Of a stretch of 64,000 nucleotides of DNA, positions 54,908-63,497 are shown one piece after another. Each line of letters opens with the position of its first letter. Position 1 is the first letter of the stretch. The notes under the pieces were generated by a model. It searched no databases. It worked only from the letters and a program-made list of their open reading frames with translations, and had not been told where the DNA came from. The translations under genes were made by a program, and so were the position numbers. This DNA is from Pseudomonas sp. UBA5706 (GTDB lineage Bacteria > Pseudomonadota > Gammaproteobacteria > Pseudomonadales > Pseudomonadaceae), in contig NZ_DIHC01000041.1 of assembly GCF_002419965.1 (NCBI RefSeq), forward strand, positions 421 to 64,420. Direction: 5' to 3'.

Positions 54908-56299
54908 ATGAGCAGTACCCCAAACTCTTCAAACCTCGATCAAGGGCTCAAATCGCGGCACATCACCATGCTTTCCATCGCAGGTGTGATTGGCGCAGGC
55001 CTTTTCGTCGGTTCCGGCCACGCCATTGCCGAAGCGGGCCCAGCGGTTCTGCTGGCTTACGCTGCAGCCGGCACGCTGGTCGTCCTTGTAATGCGCATGT
55101 TGGCCGAGATGGCGGTCGCATCGCCTGATACCGGCTCTTTCTCGACTTACGCGGATCGCGCGATCGGTCACTGGGCAGGTTTTACCATTGGCTGGCTGTA
55201 CTGGTGGTTCTGGGTGCTGGTGATTCCGCTGGAAGCCAACGCCGCTGCGACCATCCTCAATGCGTGGTTCCCGAATATCGCCATCTGGGCGTTCACTCTG
55301 GTCATCACGCTGCTGCTGACTGCTACCAACCTGTTTAGCGTGAAGAACTATGGTGAATTCGAGTTCTGGTTCGCGTTGATCAAGGTCCTGGCAATCATCG
55401 GTTTCGTGGTGCTGGCGGTTGCTGCCGTGTTCGGCCTGCTGCCAACCAGCGAGGTCAGCGGAATCAGCCACTTGTACGACACTCAGGGTTTTCTGCCCAA
55501 TGGCATGGGCGCGGTGCTGGCAGCGATGCTGACCACCATGTTTTCGTTCATGGGTACCGAGATCGTCACCATCGCGGCGGCTGAATCAAAGAATCCGGGC
55601 CAGCAGATCAGCAAGGCGACCAACTCGGTGATCTGGCGCATCTGCCTGTTCTACCTCGTGTCGATCTTCCTGATCGTGGCGCTGGTGCCCTGGAATGACA
55701 GTCGTCTGGCTGAAGTCGGTTCGTACCAGACCGTGCTCGATCTGATGGGTATCCCCAACGCCAAGCTGATCGTCGACCTGGTCGTGCTGGTTGCCGTTAC
55801 CAGTTGCCTGAACTCTGCCCTGTACACCGCCTCGCGCATGCTGTTTTCTCTGGGCAAGCGTGGCGATGCCCCCGCTGTTTCTCAACGCACCAGCAAAGCC
55901 GGCACCCCTTACTGGGCCGTGCTGCTGTCGACGACAGCCGCGTTCGCTGCCGTATTTGCCAACTATGTTGCGCCCGCAGCGGTGTTCGACTTCCTGCTCG
56001 CCAGCTCCGGCGCCATCGCGCTGCTGGTGTACCTGGTGATCGCTATCTCGCAACTGCGCATGCGCCGCAAGCGCGAAGCCGAAGGCCAGTCCATCGACTT
56101 CCGCATGTGGCTGTTCCCGGGCCTGACCTGGGCGGTGATTGTGTTCATCGTCGCCGTGCTGACCATCATGCTGTTCCAGGAAGGCCACCGCATGGAAATC
56201 ATCGCCACGGGCCTGCTGAGCATTTTGGTCGTCGCTGCGGGCTTGATCGTGTCGAGCCGCCGCAAGGCGTCGAAAGCGGGGAAGGTCGTGCTCAATTGA
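54908..56299 (+). CDS. gabP: GABA permease GabP
   Basis: A 463-residue amino-acid/polyamine/organocation transporter with 12 membrane helices. N-terminal signature LDQGLKSRHITMLSIAGVIG then GAGLFVGSG, and EMAVASPDTGSFSTYADRAI matching bacterial GabP. It imports 4-aminobutyrate in symport with protons. A clean terminator follows. Confidence 0.9.
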   Translation: MSSTPNSSNLDQGLKSRHITMLSIAGVIGAGLFVGSGHAIAEAGPAVLLAYAAAGTLVVLVMRMLAEMAVASPDTGSFSTYADRAIGHWAGFTIGWLYWWFWVLVIPLEANAAATILNAWFPNIAIWAFTLVITLLLTATNLFSVKNYGEFEFWFALIKVLAIIGFVVLAVAAVFGLLPTSEVSGISHLYDTQGFLPNGMGAVLAAMLTTMFSFMGTEIVTIAAAESKNPGQQISKATNSVIWRICLFYLVSIFLIVALVPWNDSRLAEVGSYQTVLDLMGIPNAKLIVDLVVLVAVTSCLNSALYTASRMLFSLGKRGDAPAVSQRTSKAGTPYWAVLLSTTAAFAAVFANYVAPAAVFDFLLASSGAIALLVYLVIAISQLRMRRKREAEGQSIDFRMWLFPGLTWAVIVFIVAVLTIMLFQEGHRMEIIATGLLSILVVAAGLIVSSRRKASKAGKVVLN

Positions 56300-56331
56300 T
56301 GAATTGAGTCGGCTTCGCCGGTGAGAAAAGG

Positions 56332-56366
56332 CGGCTGCCATCAGCAATGATGGCGGCCGTTTTTTT
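56332..56366 (+). terminator. terminator of gabP
   Basis: Hairpin cggctgccatc / gatggcggccg with one mismatch, followed by seven T's, about 30 bases past the gabP stop. The rest of the 56300-56714 gap holds no gene I can support. Confidence 0.85.
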
Positions 56367-56714
56367 GTTTGATAATCGCTCCAGTACTGCCATTCGCAAC
56401 TTCCCCGGCGCTGCGCGGTTTGCTCGCGAGACAACGTGTGTGCGCTTCCGGGTTCTGCACTGCGTTGCGACGGTAAGCGGTGCGGCCCAGGCCCCCGCCC
56501 ACGTGGCGAGGCATGACGGTCAGCCCGGCACCGTCTTCTGTAATGTCAGGCGTTTGATCAGTGCATTGATGTGGCGCGCAGGCGTGCAGTCATACCTGCC
56601 ACGTCCTTTACCGCTGCCAAGTCGCTCAGCCGCAGACGTGCCTGTCGTGGCAGCCGTTGCTCCTGGCCCATGGCATCGCGCAATCGCCATGCTTCGGTAG
56701 TGCCGTTGCGCACA

Positions 56715-57275
56715 TTAACCAGCGACAGGCTTTACTTTCATCCTTGCCAGCACCGACTTCCCCCGTACCTGATGCATCACCACCGCCGCCAGATGCAACG
56801 CCACCAGCACCGCCAGAATCGCGCACAGCACATGATGCAGTTCATGCAGTTGCGTCAGCGCGATCTGTGAGTGGACAAGCTGTGGCAGCGGTAAAACGGC
56901 GAGCAGCGTGACGGGGTGGCTCATCATCAGTACGCCAGTGATCAAAACCCCGGTAATAGCAGCGTACATCGCCTTGTGCGCTGCGCTGGCGAGCCGCTCG
57001 TGGGCCTTTGCTTGTGCGCGCCGAGGCCGACTCTTGATGGCCAACCACAAGCGCCAGGTGAAAAAGGGGATGAAGAGGCTGGTGACGTGTGGGTTGACTG
57101 ATTCCACCCAGTGGCGAAAAGGATTGCTCTGGTCCAGTAGCGCCACGCCGAAGCCACTGAGGGTTGCCCAGAGGATGATCCCTGCAGACAGCCAGTGCAG
57201 GACAATCCGGGGTTTGGAGTAAGCACTCACTGCGTCCGCTGGCGTTGCGGACGAAGGGGGAGAGAGATGGGTCAA
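56715..57275 (-). CDS. cytochrome b561 family protein
   Basis: 186 residues, four membrane helices with paired His ligands typical of b561 (RIVLHWLSAGIILWATLSGF; HKAMYAAITGVLITGVLMMS; LHELHHVLCAILAVLVALHL; AVVMHQVRGKS). An inner-membrane di-heme electron-transfer protein; partner not encoded nearby. Confidence 0.9.
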   Translation of the reverse strand: MTHLSPPSSATPADAVSAYSKPRIVLHWLSAGIILWATLSGFGVALLDQSNPFRHWVESVNPHVTSLFIPFFTWRLWLAIKSRPRRAQAKAHERLASAAHKAMYAAITGVLITGVLMMSHPVTLLAVLPLPQLVHSQIALTQLHELHHVLCAILAVLVALHLAAVVMHQVRGKSVLARMKVKPVAG

Positions 57276-57366
57276 AACGGCCGGCCTTTATTGAGAAGGA
57301 GTTGCATTCTCGTGGTGGCGCAAAGCTACCGTCTTGACCGGGGTCATGCAAATTAAAAAGGGCGTG

Positions 57367-57858
57367 TCACCGACGACCTGCGTCGCGTGCGTTTTTCCTC
57401 TGCAAGATATCGGAGGCTTCGTTGTAGGCATCCTGGAATGTGTCGCTGCCAAGCCACTCCACGGTGACGTCTTCTTCTTCCTCATGGAAGATGCCGCGAT
57501 AGGTGATCAACAAGGCCATCAGGAAATCAGTGGCCGGGTCTTCTTCCTCCTCTGCAATCACCAGTTCCAGCACCGGGTATTGCAGGAAAACCACGCACAT
57601 CGCCAGCAGGCTGATCGCTTCAGCCTTTTTCATCGCCTCAAACAGGTCATCGTAGTCGGCGGGCTCGAAGCCGTTCTCCATGATGTCCTTGAAGTCGAAA
57701 GTGCTGAGGTCAATCGCGACATCGTCGAACGGCTCGTTAACAAATGCATGATTAAGCACCGGGTGCACCGCGCTTGGCTTGCCCTTGCCCGAACGGTTCT
57801 GCTTGGCCTTGGCTTTGGCCCGCTGGGCGCGTTTTTGCTGTTTGTCTGGAGAGGCCAT
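57367..57858 (-). CDS. conserved acidic protein, 163 aa
   Basis: A basic N-terminal tail (KQQKRAQRAKAKAKQNRSGK) precedes a very acidic helical region (AEEEEDPATDF, HEEEEDVTVEW). No family name recalled. Codon use fits the host. Confidence 0.65.
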   Translation of the reverse strand: MASPDKQQKRAQRAKAKAKQNRSGKGKPSAVHPVLNHAFVNEPFDDVAIDLSTFDFKDIMENGFEPADYDDLFEAMKKAEAISLLAMCVVFLQYPVLELVIAEEEEDPATDFLMALLITYRGIFHEEEEDVTVEWLGSDTFQDAYNEASDILQRKNARDAGRR

Positions 57859-57990
57859 GGGGGCGAGTTCCTTTGTGCGGTGCAGCCATTTTCATGGGTG
57901 AACAATGATCGGGCGCGTAGTGTATTAGGTCTGGGGGCATTCTTCGTAGGCTTCTCGGCGCAATTCAGCGAGCAGAAGGCCGGTTACGCA

Positions 57991-59481
57991 TTACCGTTGA
58001 AACGTATGACTCAGCGCCTCCAGGCGAAGGGCGATGGGGGGCAGGTGTTGACTGCTCAGGGCAAGGGTTGCGACGTCGTCGGCAGTGCCTTGAGCAATGC
58101 TTTGCACTGCCTCCAGCCGCCCGACAATCTCAAGGCTCACGGCGGATTGTTCGCGCGTCATGGCAACGAGGCGCTGATTGAGTTGATCGATATTCGAAAT
58201 GTCGCTGCCCACTGCCTGCAAGGTTGCCACGGCCAACTGGCTGTCCTGCACGCACCGCTCGACTCCTTCGCGGCTGTCGTTCATGGCTTGGGCGGCGTTA
58301 AGGCTGCCTTGCTGCAAGGCCTCGATGATGGTCTTGATTTCATTGGTGGAGACTGCGGTTCTCTGCGCCAGGCCTCTGACTTCATCGGCGACGACAGCAA
58401 ATCCTCGGCCCTGCTCGCCAGCACGCGCGGCCTCGATGGCGGCGTTAAGGGCCAGCAGGTTGGTCTGTTGGGCAATGCTGCTGATGACTTCCAGAACGCT
58501 ACCGATTTGCTCCGCCTGGGTCGCCAGTGTTCGCACGGTTTCGTTGGTAGCGGCGATCCGCGATGCCAGCCGGGTGATTTCATGCTGGGCTCGGGCCACA
58601 CTCTCCTGTCCACGTGTGATTTGAGTCTGTGCCTGGCCTGCATGTGCGGCAGCGTCCTCGACATGGCCGACAGCATGCTCCATCGCGTCCCCCATGCGCT
58701 GCATCGAACCTGTCATCTGGGCAATTTCCCCCAGTTGATGCCTGGCGCCGTTTTCCAGTGTATCGCTGGCCCTGGCCAGTTCCTGGCCCAGTTCCACCAG
58801 CGCGTGTGAATCGCGACCAACACCCTCGATCAAGGCACTTATCTGCATCAGGAATTGATCGAAGCGGCCCGCGAGGGTTAGATCCGCTGTGTGTCCGTCA
58901 CCGGAATTGACCATCAGTCGGGACGTGGCCGCGAGCATTTTTTCCAGTATATCCTGGTTCTCTACTGCTTCTGCCTTGCTATGCACCGCCAGATAAACAA
59001 GAGCGATTGTCTCCATGACGACGTAGGACCCGTGAACCACGATCATTTCCCAGCCAACGTGGTGCTCCATGACGTAGACCGGAAAGCCGCTCTGCTGAAG
59101 GATTTGAAAAAGAACGTGATGGATGGCAATCGTTGCTGCGGCAACCACAATCGGCAACCAGTCGCGGTAGAAGGTCAACACTGCCAACAAAGCGAAGATG
59201 CCGAAATGAGCTTCAACGACACCCTCGGCCTGATTGATGTGCAGCGCAACCATGACCATCAATCCAATGGCCAGGCACGAGCGCATCAACGCTGTTGCGC
59301 AGAACGCGCGATAGAGCACCGTCAGGAGCACGCTGGTGCCGCCGCCCACCCAAAAAGCCTGCTTGAACGTGTCGTGCCAGAACGCCAGGCCCAGCGAGAA
59401 GAGGAACATCAGCCAGATCAGCGCCAGCATGATGCGGTCGGCTTTACGGTAGTGCTCGAGAAAACCAGGATGGGCGGGCAT
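57991..59481 (-). CDS. methyl-accepting chemotaxis protein, multi-TM sensor
   Basis: 496 residues. About six N-terminal membrane helices (residues 15-165) with conserved HINQAEGVVEAHFGIFALLA and IAIHHVLFQILQQSG motifs rather than a periplasmic domain. The signalling tip IAQQTNLLALNAAIEAARAG follows. This membrane-embedded sensor class may bind heme or sense redox through its His residues. Minus strand, start at the ATG at 59481. Confidence 0.88.
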   Translation of the reverse strand: MPAHPGFLEHYRKADRIMLALIWLMFLFSLGLAFWHDTFKQAFWVGGGTSVLLTVLYRAFCATALMRSCLAIGLMVMVALHINQAEGVVEAHFGIFALLAVLTFYRDWLPIVVAAATIAIHHVLFQILQQSGFPVYVMEHHVGWEMIVVHGSYVVMETIALVYLAVHSKAEAVENQDILEKMLAATSRLMVNSGDGHTADLTLAGRFDQFLMQISALIEGVGRDSHALVELGQELARASDTLENGARHQLGEIAQMTGSMQRMGDAMEHAVGHVEDAAAHAGQAQTQITRGQESVARAQHEITRLASRIAATNETVRTLATQAEQIGSVLEVISSIAQQTNLLALNAAIEAARAGEQGRGFAVVADEVRGLAQRTAVSTNEIKTIIEALQQGSLNAAQAMNDSREGVERCVQDSQLAVATLQAVGSDISNIDQLNQRLVAMTREQSAVSLEIVGRLEAVQSIAQGTADDVATLALSSQHLPPIALRLEALSHTFQR

Positions 59482-59726
59482 TCGTTCTCATTCCACGGGA
59501 GAAGCCAGGCACGCTGGCGTATGACACAACGAGAACATCGCGTATGCCTGGAGCACTCTGCTGTTCAGGATGTTGCAGGCCCAATATTCGAATCGGTTAT
59601 CGGCCCGGCAAGGCGACACTTTAGAAGCCCGGGTGACCGTCCGGCGCTGTAAGGCAAGGCTCGATGCTTCAGTTGAATCGAAGCAGACGATGCGTGAGGA
59701 TTTTTAGGAACGAAATGACGGACAAC

Positions 59727-59757
59727 AAAAAGCCCGCGTTGAGCGGGCTTCTTGTGG
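59727..59757 (-). terminator. terminator downstream of the tRNA-Leu-like fragment
   Basis: caaaaagcccgcg / gcgggcttcttg hairpin with the T-run in minus orientation: the native terminator of the tRNA before integration. Confidence 0.75.
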
Positions 59758-59795
59758 GCTTTCGGGTGATTTTGGCACCACCTGAAATTAATTAG

Positions 59796-59827
59796 TGGTG
59801 CCCAGAGACGGAATCGAACCGCCGACA
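59796..59827 (-). repeat. tRNA-Leu-like 3' fragment (attachment site)
   Basis: On the minus strand: T-arm GGCGG-TTCGATT-CCGTC, acceptor 3' strand TCTGGGC, discriminator A and CCA. A matching 5' acceptor (GCCCAGA) is not found in the next 100 bases, so this is not a complete tRNA. Further upstream AAGGGGCCTGAACCCCTTG mimics an anticodon arm but the rest does not fold. Read as the att copy at the left edge of a prophage whose intact tRNA would lie to the right of the window. Confidence 0.7.
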
Positions 59828-60074
59828 CGGGCATGAGTGCGGTAAACCCAGTAAAATCAAGGGGTTCAGGCCCCTTCGATGTCGTGAAGTGTACCCGTCC
59901 TGTGTACTCATATCAATGACCAATGACGGGGCAGCAGCACACGCTCCGCCCGCTGGATGGGTTGGTGAATTGCTATAGTAATCTGTCGATTACTGGTCAT
60001 TCCGTAGTCTTGGCAATTCGTGTGACTGTCGGATCAAGCCCTTTTTCCCTTAGATATCTGGGCGTGGCACAACA

Positions 60075-60595
60075 ATGGAATTTCAGATGGAAGCAGTTGA
60101 GGAGGTAGCTGAGAGACCAGCCGGGAAGCGCATTACGTGGCTCAGTTTTATGCTCGCTGGCCGTGACCGGAAGCAGGTGGAGCGCATTACCTACACTGTC
60201 GGGCCAATCGATTCCGGTGAGCGAATCGAGAGCATGTGGTGTGACATCTCCTCTGACTTTCTTACGATTACCATGATGGTGACACCTAAGGGCCATGCCG
60301 CAGGCATGTCTCGTTCAGTGGATGAGCTCATCTCGGTCATAAAAAAAGTCAGTCGGAGCAACCCATCAAATCGCCCGGTAGCAGGCGCAATAAGGCGAAT
60401 CGAGAGACCGATACTGAAGATGAAATCGCTGTATTGGACGAAATTTTAAGAACCATGCTGGGTCATGCTGAGAGCATTTCTGAGCGGATCACCATTTTCC
60501 GAATCACCGAAATCACTGGGCCCATTGAGCTCAATGTCTGCTTTCCTGAATCTGACAAGAAGAAACTGTCAATTGCTAACTGGAAAAAGGAATAG
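60075..60595 (+). CDS. phage-region protein split at an A7 slippery run
   Basis: Zero-frame product is 124 residues (60075-60449). At 60341-60347 the codons read ATA AAA AAA, i.e. the slippery heptamer A AAA AAA. After a -1 shift the frame continues to 60595 with a protein-like acidic tail (NRETDTEDEIAVLDEILRTM, ITIFRITEITGPIELNV), while the zero-frame tail is basic and short. Either programmed -1 frameshifting (as in dnaX or phage tail genes) or an indel. No family recognised. Confidence 0.5.
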
Positions 60596-60633
60596 CCGAA
60601 CTGGATTTTAGGGCATCGAGCTGGACGTATTGA

Positions 60634-61028
60634 CCGGCATCCCAGCCGCACGACCTTCTGTTCGTAGCGACTCAGGAAGCCCGTGCGGCTGGCTTGAAAG
60701 ACCCTGCCAACGCCGTTACCAAGGAGCGCCGTTACCACCCTAAAGGTGGGCGTCTCGCGCCACTGATCGCAGATTGTGCGGTTAGTCTCAAAGTCCCTTC
60801 GGACGAACTTGGGCGGGCTCTACCCAGCACCACCGTGATGTTCTCCGAGCCTGAAGCCTACGACATGCTCATGCGTGGCCGAGCGCCTCAATCTGAGCCG
60901 TTCCGCAAGTGTGTCACTGAGGAGGTCTTGCCGACCATCCGCAGACAGGCAAGTACGACGCCGAACAGTCCACTAATCCAATCGCTCAGAGCGTCATGGA
61001 TGAGCTGAAGATGTATACCAATACGTAG
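60634..61028 (+). pseudogene. BRO-N/antirepressor fragment, truncated and frameshifted
   Basis: BRO-N domain sequence without a proper start: HDLLFVATQEARAAGLKDPA, then SEPEAYDMLMRGRAPQSEPF and CVTEEVLPTIRR. The frame runs to 61008, but the expected continuation (TGKYDAEQST, ending NT) is in another frame from about 60950 to 61028, so one base has been lost. Opening residues recur at 62060. A decayed phage regulator. Confidence 0.75.
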
Positions 61029-61183
61029 CGGCCCTACAGCCCTTGTAAACCTCGGCACCTATATGGAACGCAATGCAGAACCTTGCTGATTGTGTGAGCA
61101 GTAATCGTTGACACAGGTTTGAAGCGATCGTAAAGTGCGCGCCTAAATAAACGAGTATTGCTCACATATTATAAGGTTGCCTC

Positions 61184-61537
61184 ATGGATTCCCAAAGCAC
61201 TTCCCATTGCTCTATGAAACCCGCTGCAATGCGTCTGACTGGCTCCTTCACAACCACCTCTGAGCCAGCGATCTACGTCTCGATGGAGTACAGCGACGAC
61301 TACGACGATTATCACGGTAAAGGATCATGGAAGTGGGTCGCAAAGCGCTCTTGGACCGTTGGCGGGGCTACTCGAACTGAAATCCTTGAGGTTCCTCAGG
61401 ATGCCGAATGTGCGGATGGGGAGAACGTTCAGAGCATGATTAAGGCCCTTACCGGGGAGCCTGTAGATAGCGACGTGCAGTACGCCGTATGCCGCTCAGA
61501 TGAGCAGCCAAAGTACATAGCGGTTCGTATCGGGTAA
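61184..61537 (+). CDS. hypothetical prophage protein, 117 aa
   Basis: AAGG 8 bases before the ATG. Acidic, Tyr/Asp-rich (SMEYSDDYDDYHGKGSWKWV; ENVQSMIKALTGEPVDSDVQ). No family recognised. Confidence 0.6.
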   Translation: MDSQSTSHCSMKPAAMRLTGSFTTTSEPAIYVSMEYSDDYDDYHGKGSWKWVAKRSWTVGGATRTEILEVPQDAECADGENVQSMIKALTGEPVDSDVQYAVCRSDEQPKYIAVRIG

Positions 61538-61654
61538 ACCCGAAAGCGTCTTCGGCTAAGTAGGCCATCACAACTCGCGCTGAAAGTAAATGCTGTGTCT
61601 ACGAGCGATGGTCGTATATCTTGAGTGGCTTAACGCTTCCCGAGAGAGACCACA

Positions 61655-61984
61655 ATGCCTGCTCCGCGCTTTATAACTGACAGCCTCGCCATTGCCAAAG
61701 CGACACCCAAGAGGCGCCACGTTGACCTCAGGGTAAGCCTGACCGCTGCTCTCATCGAGTTCGTTGAACTGGGCCTTTTTGAATCCGCCGTGGACGCTGA
61801 GGGATTGACCACTTGGCGCATGGTCGGTGGGCCTGTCATTGCGCAAGAGGCTATCTACGAGGACTCCCTTAAGCGGCAATTCATGTTCACTCAGCTGACC
61901 CGTGACGCTGCGCTCGGCGTGGTGCTACGAGCGAGGCATGCAGGCGACCGAGCGGCGCTTGCTGATGCGATTCGAAAGGCCTGA
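61655..61984 (+). CDS. hypothetical prophage protein, 109 aa
   Basis: GAGAG 6-7 bases before the ATG. Mixed helical (VDLRVSLTAALIEFVELGLF; LTRDAALGVVLRARHAGDRA). No family recognised. Confidence 0.6.
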   Translation: MPAPRFITDSLAIAKATPKRRHVDLRVSLTAALIEFVELGLFESAVDAEGLTTWRMVGGPVIAQEAIYEDSLKRQFMFTQLTRDAALGVVLRARHAGDRAALADAIRKA

Positions 61985-62350
61985 GTGCGATGCAGGATTA
62001 AAAACACCCACTACAAGAATAACCAAGCATTCCATTCACAGTTCAGGAATACACCTGAGCACGACCTTTTGTTCGTAGCGACACAGGTAGCCCGAGCCGC
62101 TGGCTTTGACCGCCTCGTGGCTGACAAGCCGATGCCCCGCGTAGTCCTGGCAATGGCCGAACAGATTCGCAAGGTCTCGACGCAAGAAGACGGCAGGCCA
62201 CCGAGCTACGTAGTTCCCCTCACTATAACCAGAGCAATCCCGACTCTGGGTCTCATGAGGAGGAAGGAATGCAAATACCTAAAGCAATGCCACTGCTGGA
62301 AGCACTTGAAACATTTTATAAGATTGACGCTGAAAGCCCATCCGGCCTAA
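61985..62350 (+). pseudogene. BRO-like fragment, second copy, disrupted
   Basis: Open frame from a GTG containing EHDLLFVATQVARAAGF, a near copy of the 60649 segment. It then diverges (ADKPMPRVVLAMAEQIRKVS) into low-quality sequence that overlaps the HNH gene. Likely a recombined phage fragment rather than an intact gene. Confidence 0.45.
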
Positions 62351-62775
62351 CCCGTATACGAGCAACCCAAGGTCCTAATGGCAAAGTCGGCCCGGTCCTG
62401 AGCCGTGGGACGGACGGGTACTGGCGCTTGAAGTTTCAAAATGAGTTCTACAGGACGAATCGAATCATTTACTTCATGCAGCACCAAACTGACCCCGGCT
62501 CTCTCTTAGTCGATCATATCGATGGGGACCCTCTCAACAACCGGGTTTCGAATTTGAGGCTATGCACTCACCAGCAGAATCTCTTGAATGCCAGAGGGAA
62601 GCCCAAGCGTTCAGGCCTTCCTAAAGGCATCAGTACCGCTTCAAATGGGGGATACGAAGTTAGCCTGTCGATTGAAGGTGAACGTCACGTGGTAGTACTG
62701 GCGAATCTCAAGGCGGCTGAGTGCTATTTGAAGTCTTTAAGATCGCGGCACCACGGTGAATTCGCACGGGCCTAA
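62269..62775 (+). CDS. HNH endonuclease
   Basis: 168 residues. HNH core in LLVDHIDGDPLNNRVSNLRL (H, N, N order) and a following CTHQQNLLNARGKPKRS. The C-terminal part resembles AP2-like DNA-binding strands (PKGISTASNGGYEVSLSIEG). Typical free-standing phage homing endonuclease. Strong Shine-Dalgarno AGGAGGAAGGA. Confidence 0.85.
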   Translation: MQIPKAMPLLEALETFYKIDAESPSGLTRIRATQGPNGKVGPVLSRGTDGYWRLKFQNEFYRTNRIIYFMQHQTDPGSLLVDHIDGDPLNNRVSNLRLCTHQQNLLNARGKPKRSGLPKGISTASNGGYEVSLSIEGERHVVVLANLKAAECYLKSLRSRHHGEFARA

Positions 62776-62968
62776 CCTTGATCATATTTAAAAACCCTCA
62801 CTGAAAGCGCCATCTCTGGAATCCACAGAGGCCCGACAGCCCTGTGCGCTTATCTCATTCAAAGCTTCTTTCTGTCTGACTTTCCGAACCCAGCCGGTGC
62901 CCTGAGTGTGGGCGCTTTGAACTGGTTTGGGATGTCGGCGGGAAGTCAGACAAAAGGAAAATCACTTA

Positions 62969-63487
62969 ATGAACAACAATACCGGCAAAGATCACATAGC
63001 CGTCAGAGGGGCCTGCAATCACTCCCCTATCGAAGAACCCCAAATGCGCGTAACGAAAGCCACTCTTGATGATTTGGTCGAAGCCTCAAACAATCTTTCT
63101 CACGGGGACCTTGCTGATTTTGAGGCTATGCAGTCTGGTCGCAACATTATGGCCGTACTCACAGGCGCGCTCGATGAGACCACTCAGGCGATCAGGTCCA
63201 ATGGTCAGGTTTTAGCAATTGGGGGACACGCCAATGGAGGAATCTGGTTTGTCACTACAAACATCGTCAACGGACTACCCGTATCCGAACGATTCAGATT
63301 TTATCGAATACTTAAAACTTATCTGGCGTCCATAAAGCGTGAGTCGCCACTCGAGACGCCTTTCACAAATCTGGTGTCAGTCGGGAACAAAGCTCACTTA
63401 CGCCTCTTGGAAGCCCTTGGGGCAACCTTCCACACCGACTGTGTGATTAGTCCCGCTGGCTTCCCTTTCAAACAATTCTGGCTATAG
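62969..63487 (+). CDS. T7 gp13-like internal virion protein A
   Basis: 172 residues. Conserved pattern with phage T7 gp13: LAIGGHANGGIWFVTTNIVN, the FRFYRILKTYL helix, NLVSVGNKAHLRLLEALGAT then FHTDCVIS. Family proteins are small acetyltransferase-like virion factors. AAGGAAA precedes the ATG at 62969. Followed at once by a gp14-like gene, preserving T7 order. Confidence 0.75.
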   Translation: MNNNTGKDHIAVRGACNHSPIEEPQMRVTKATLDDLVEASNNLSHGDLADFEAMQSGRNIMAVLTGALDETTQAIRSNGQVLAIGGHANGGIWFVTTNIVNGLPVSERFRFYRILKTYLASIKRESPLETPFTNLVSVGNKAHLRLLEALGATFHTDCVISPAGFPFKQFWL

Positions 63488-63497
63488 GAGGTTATCT

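Noticed and set aside
56571..56720. Protein-like minus-strand frame after the cytochrome b561 stop
   Set aside because: About 55 codons with plausible composition, but no start site or recognised family; possible chance frame.
59796..59885. Complete tRNA-Leu or tmRNA
   Set aside because: Only the T-arm and acceptor 3' strand fold; the 5' acceptor half is absent, so it is a fragment.
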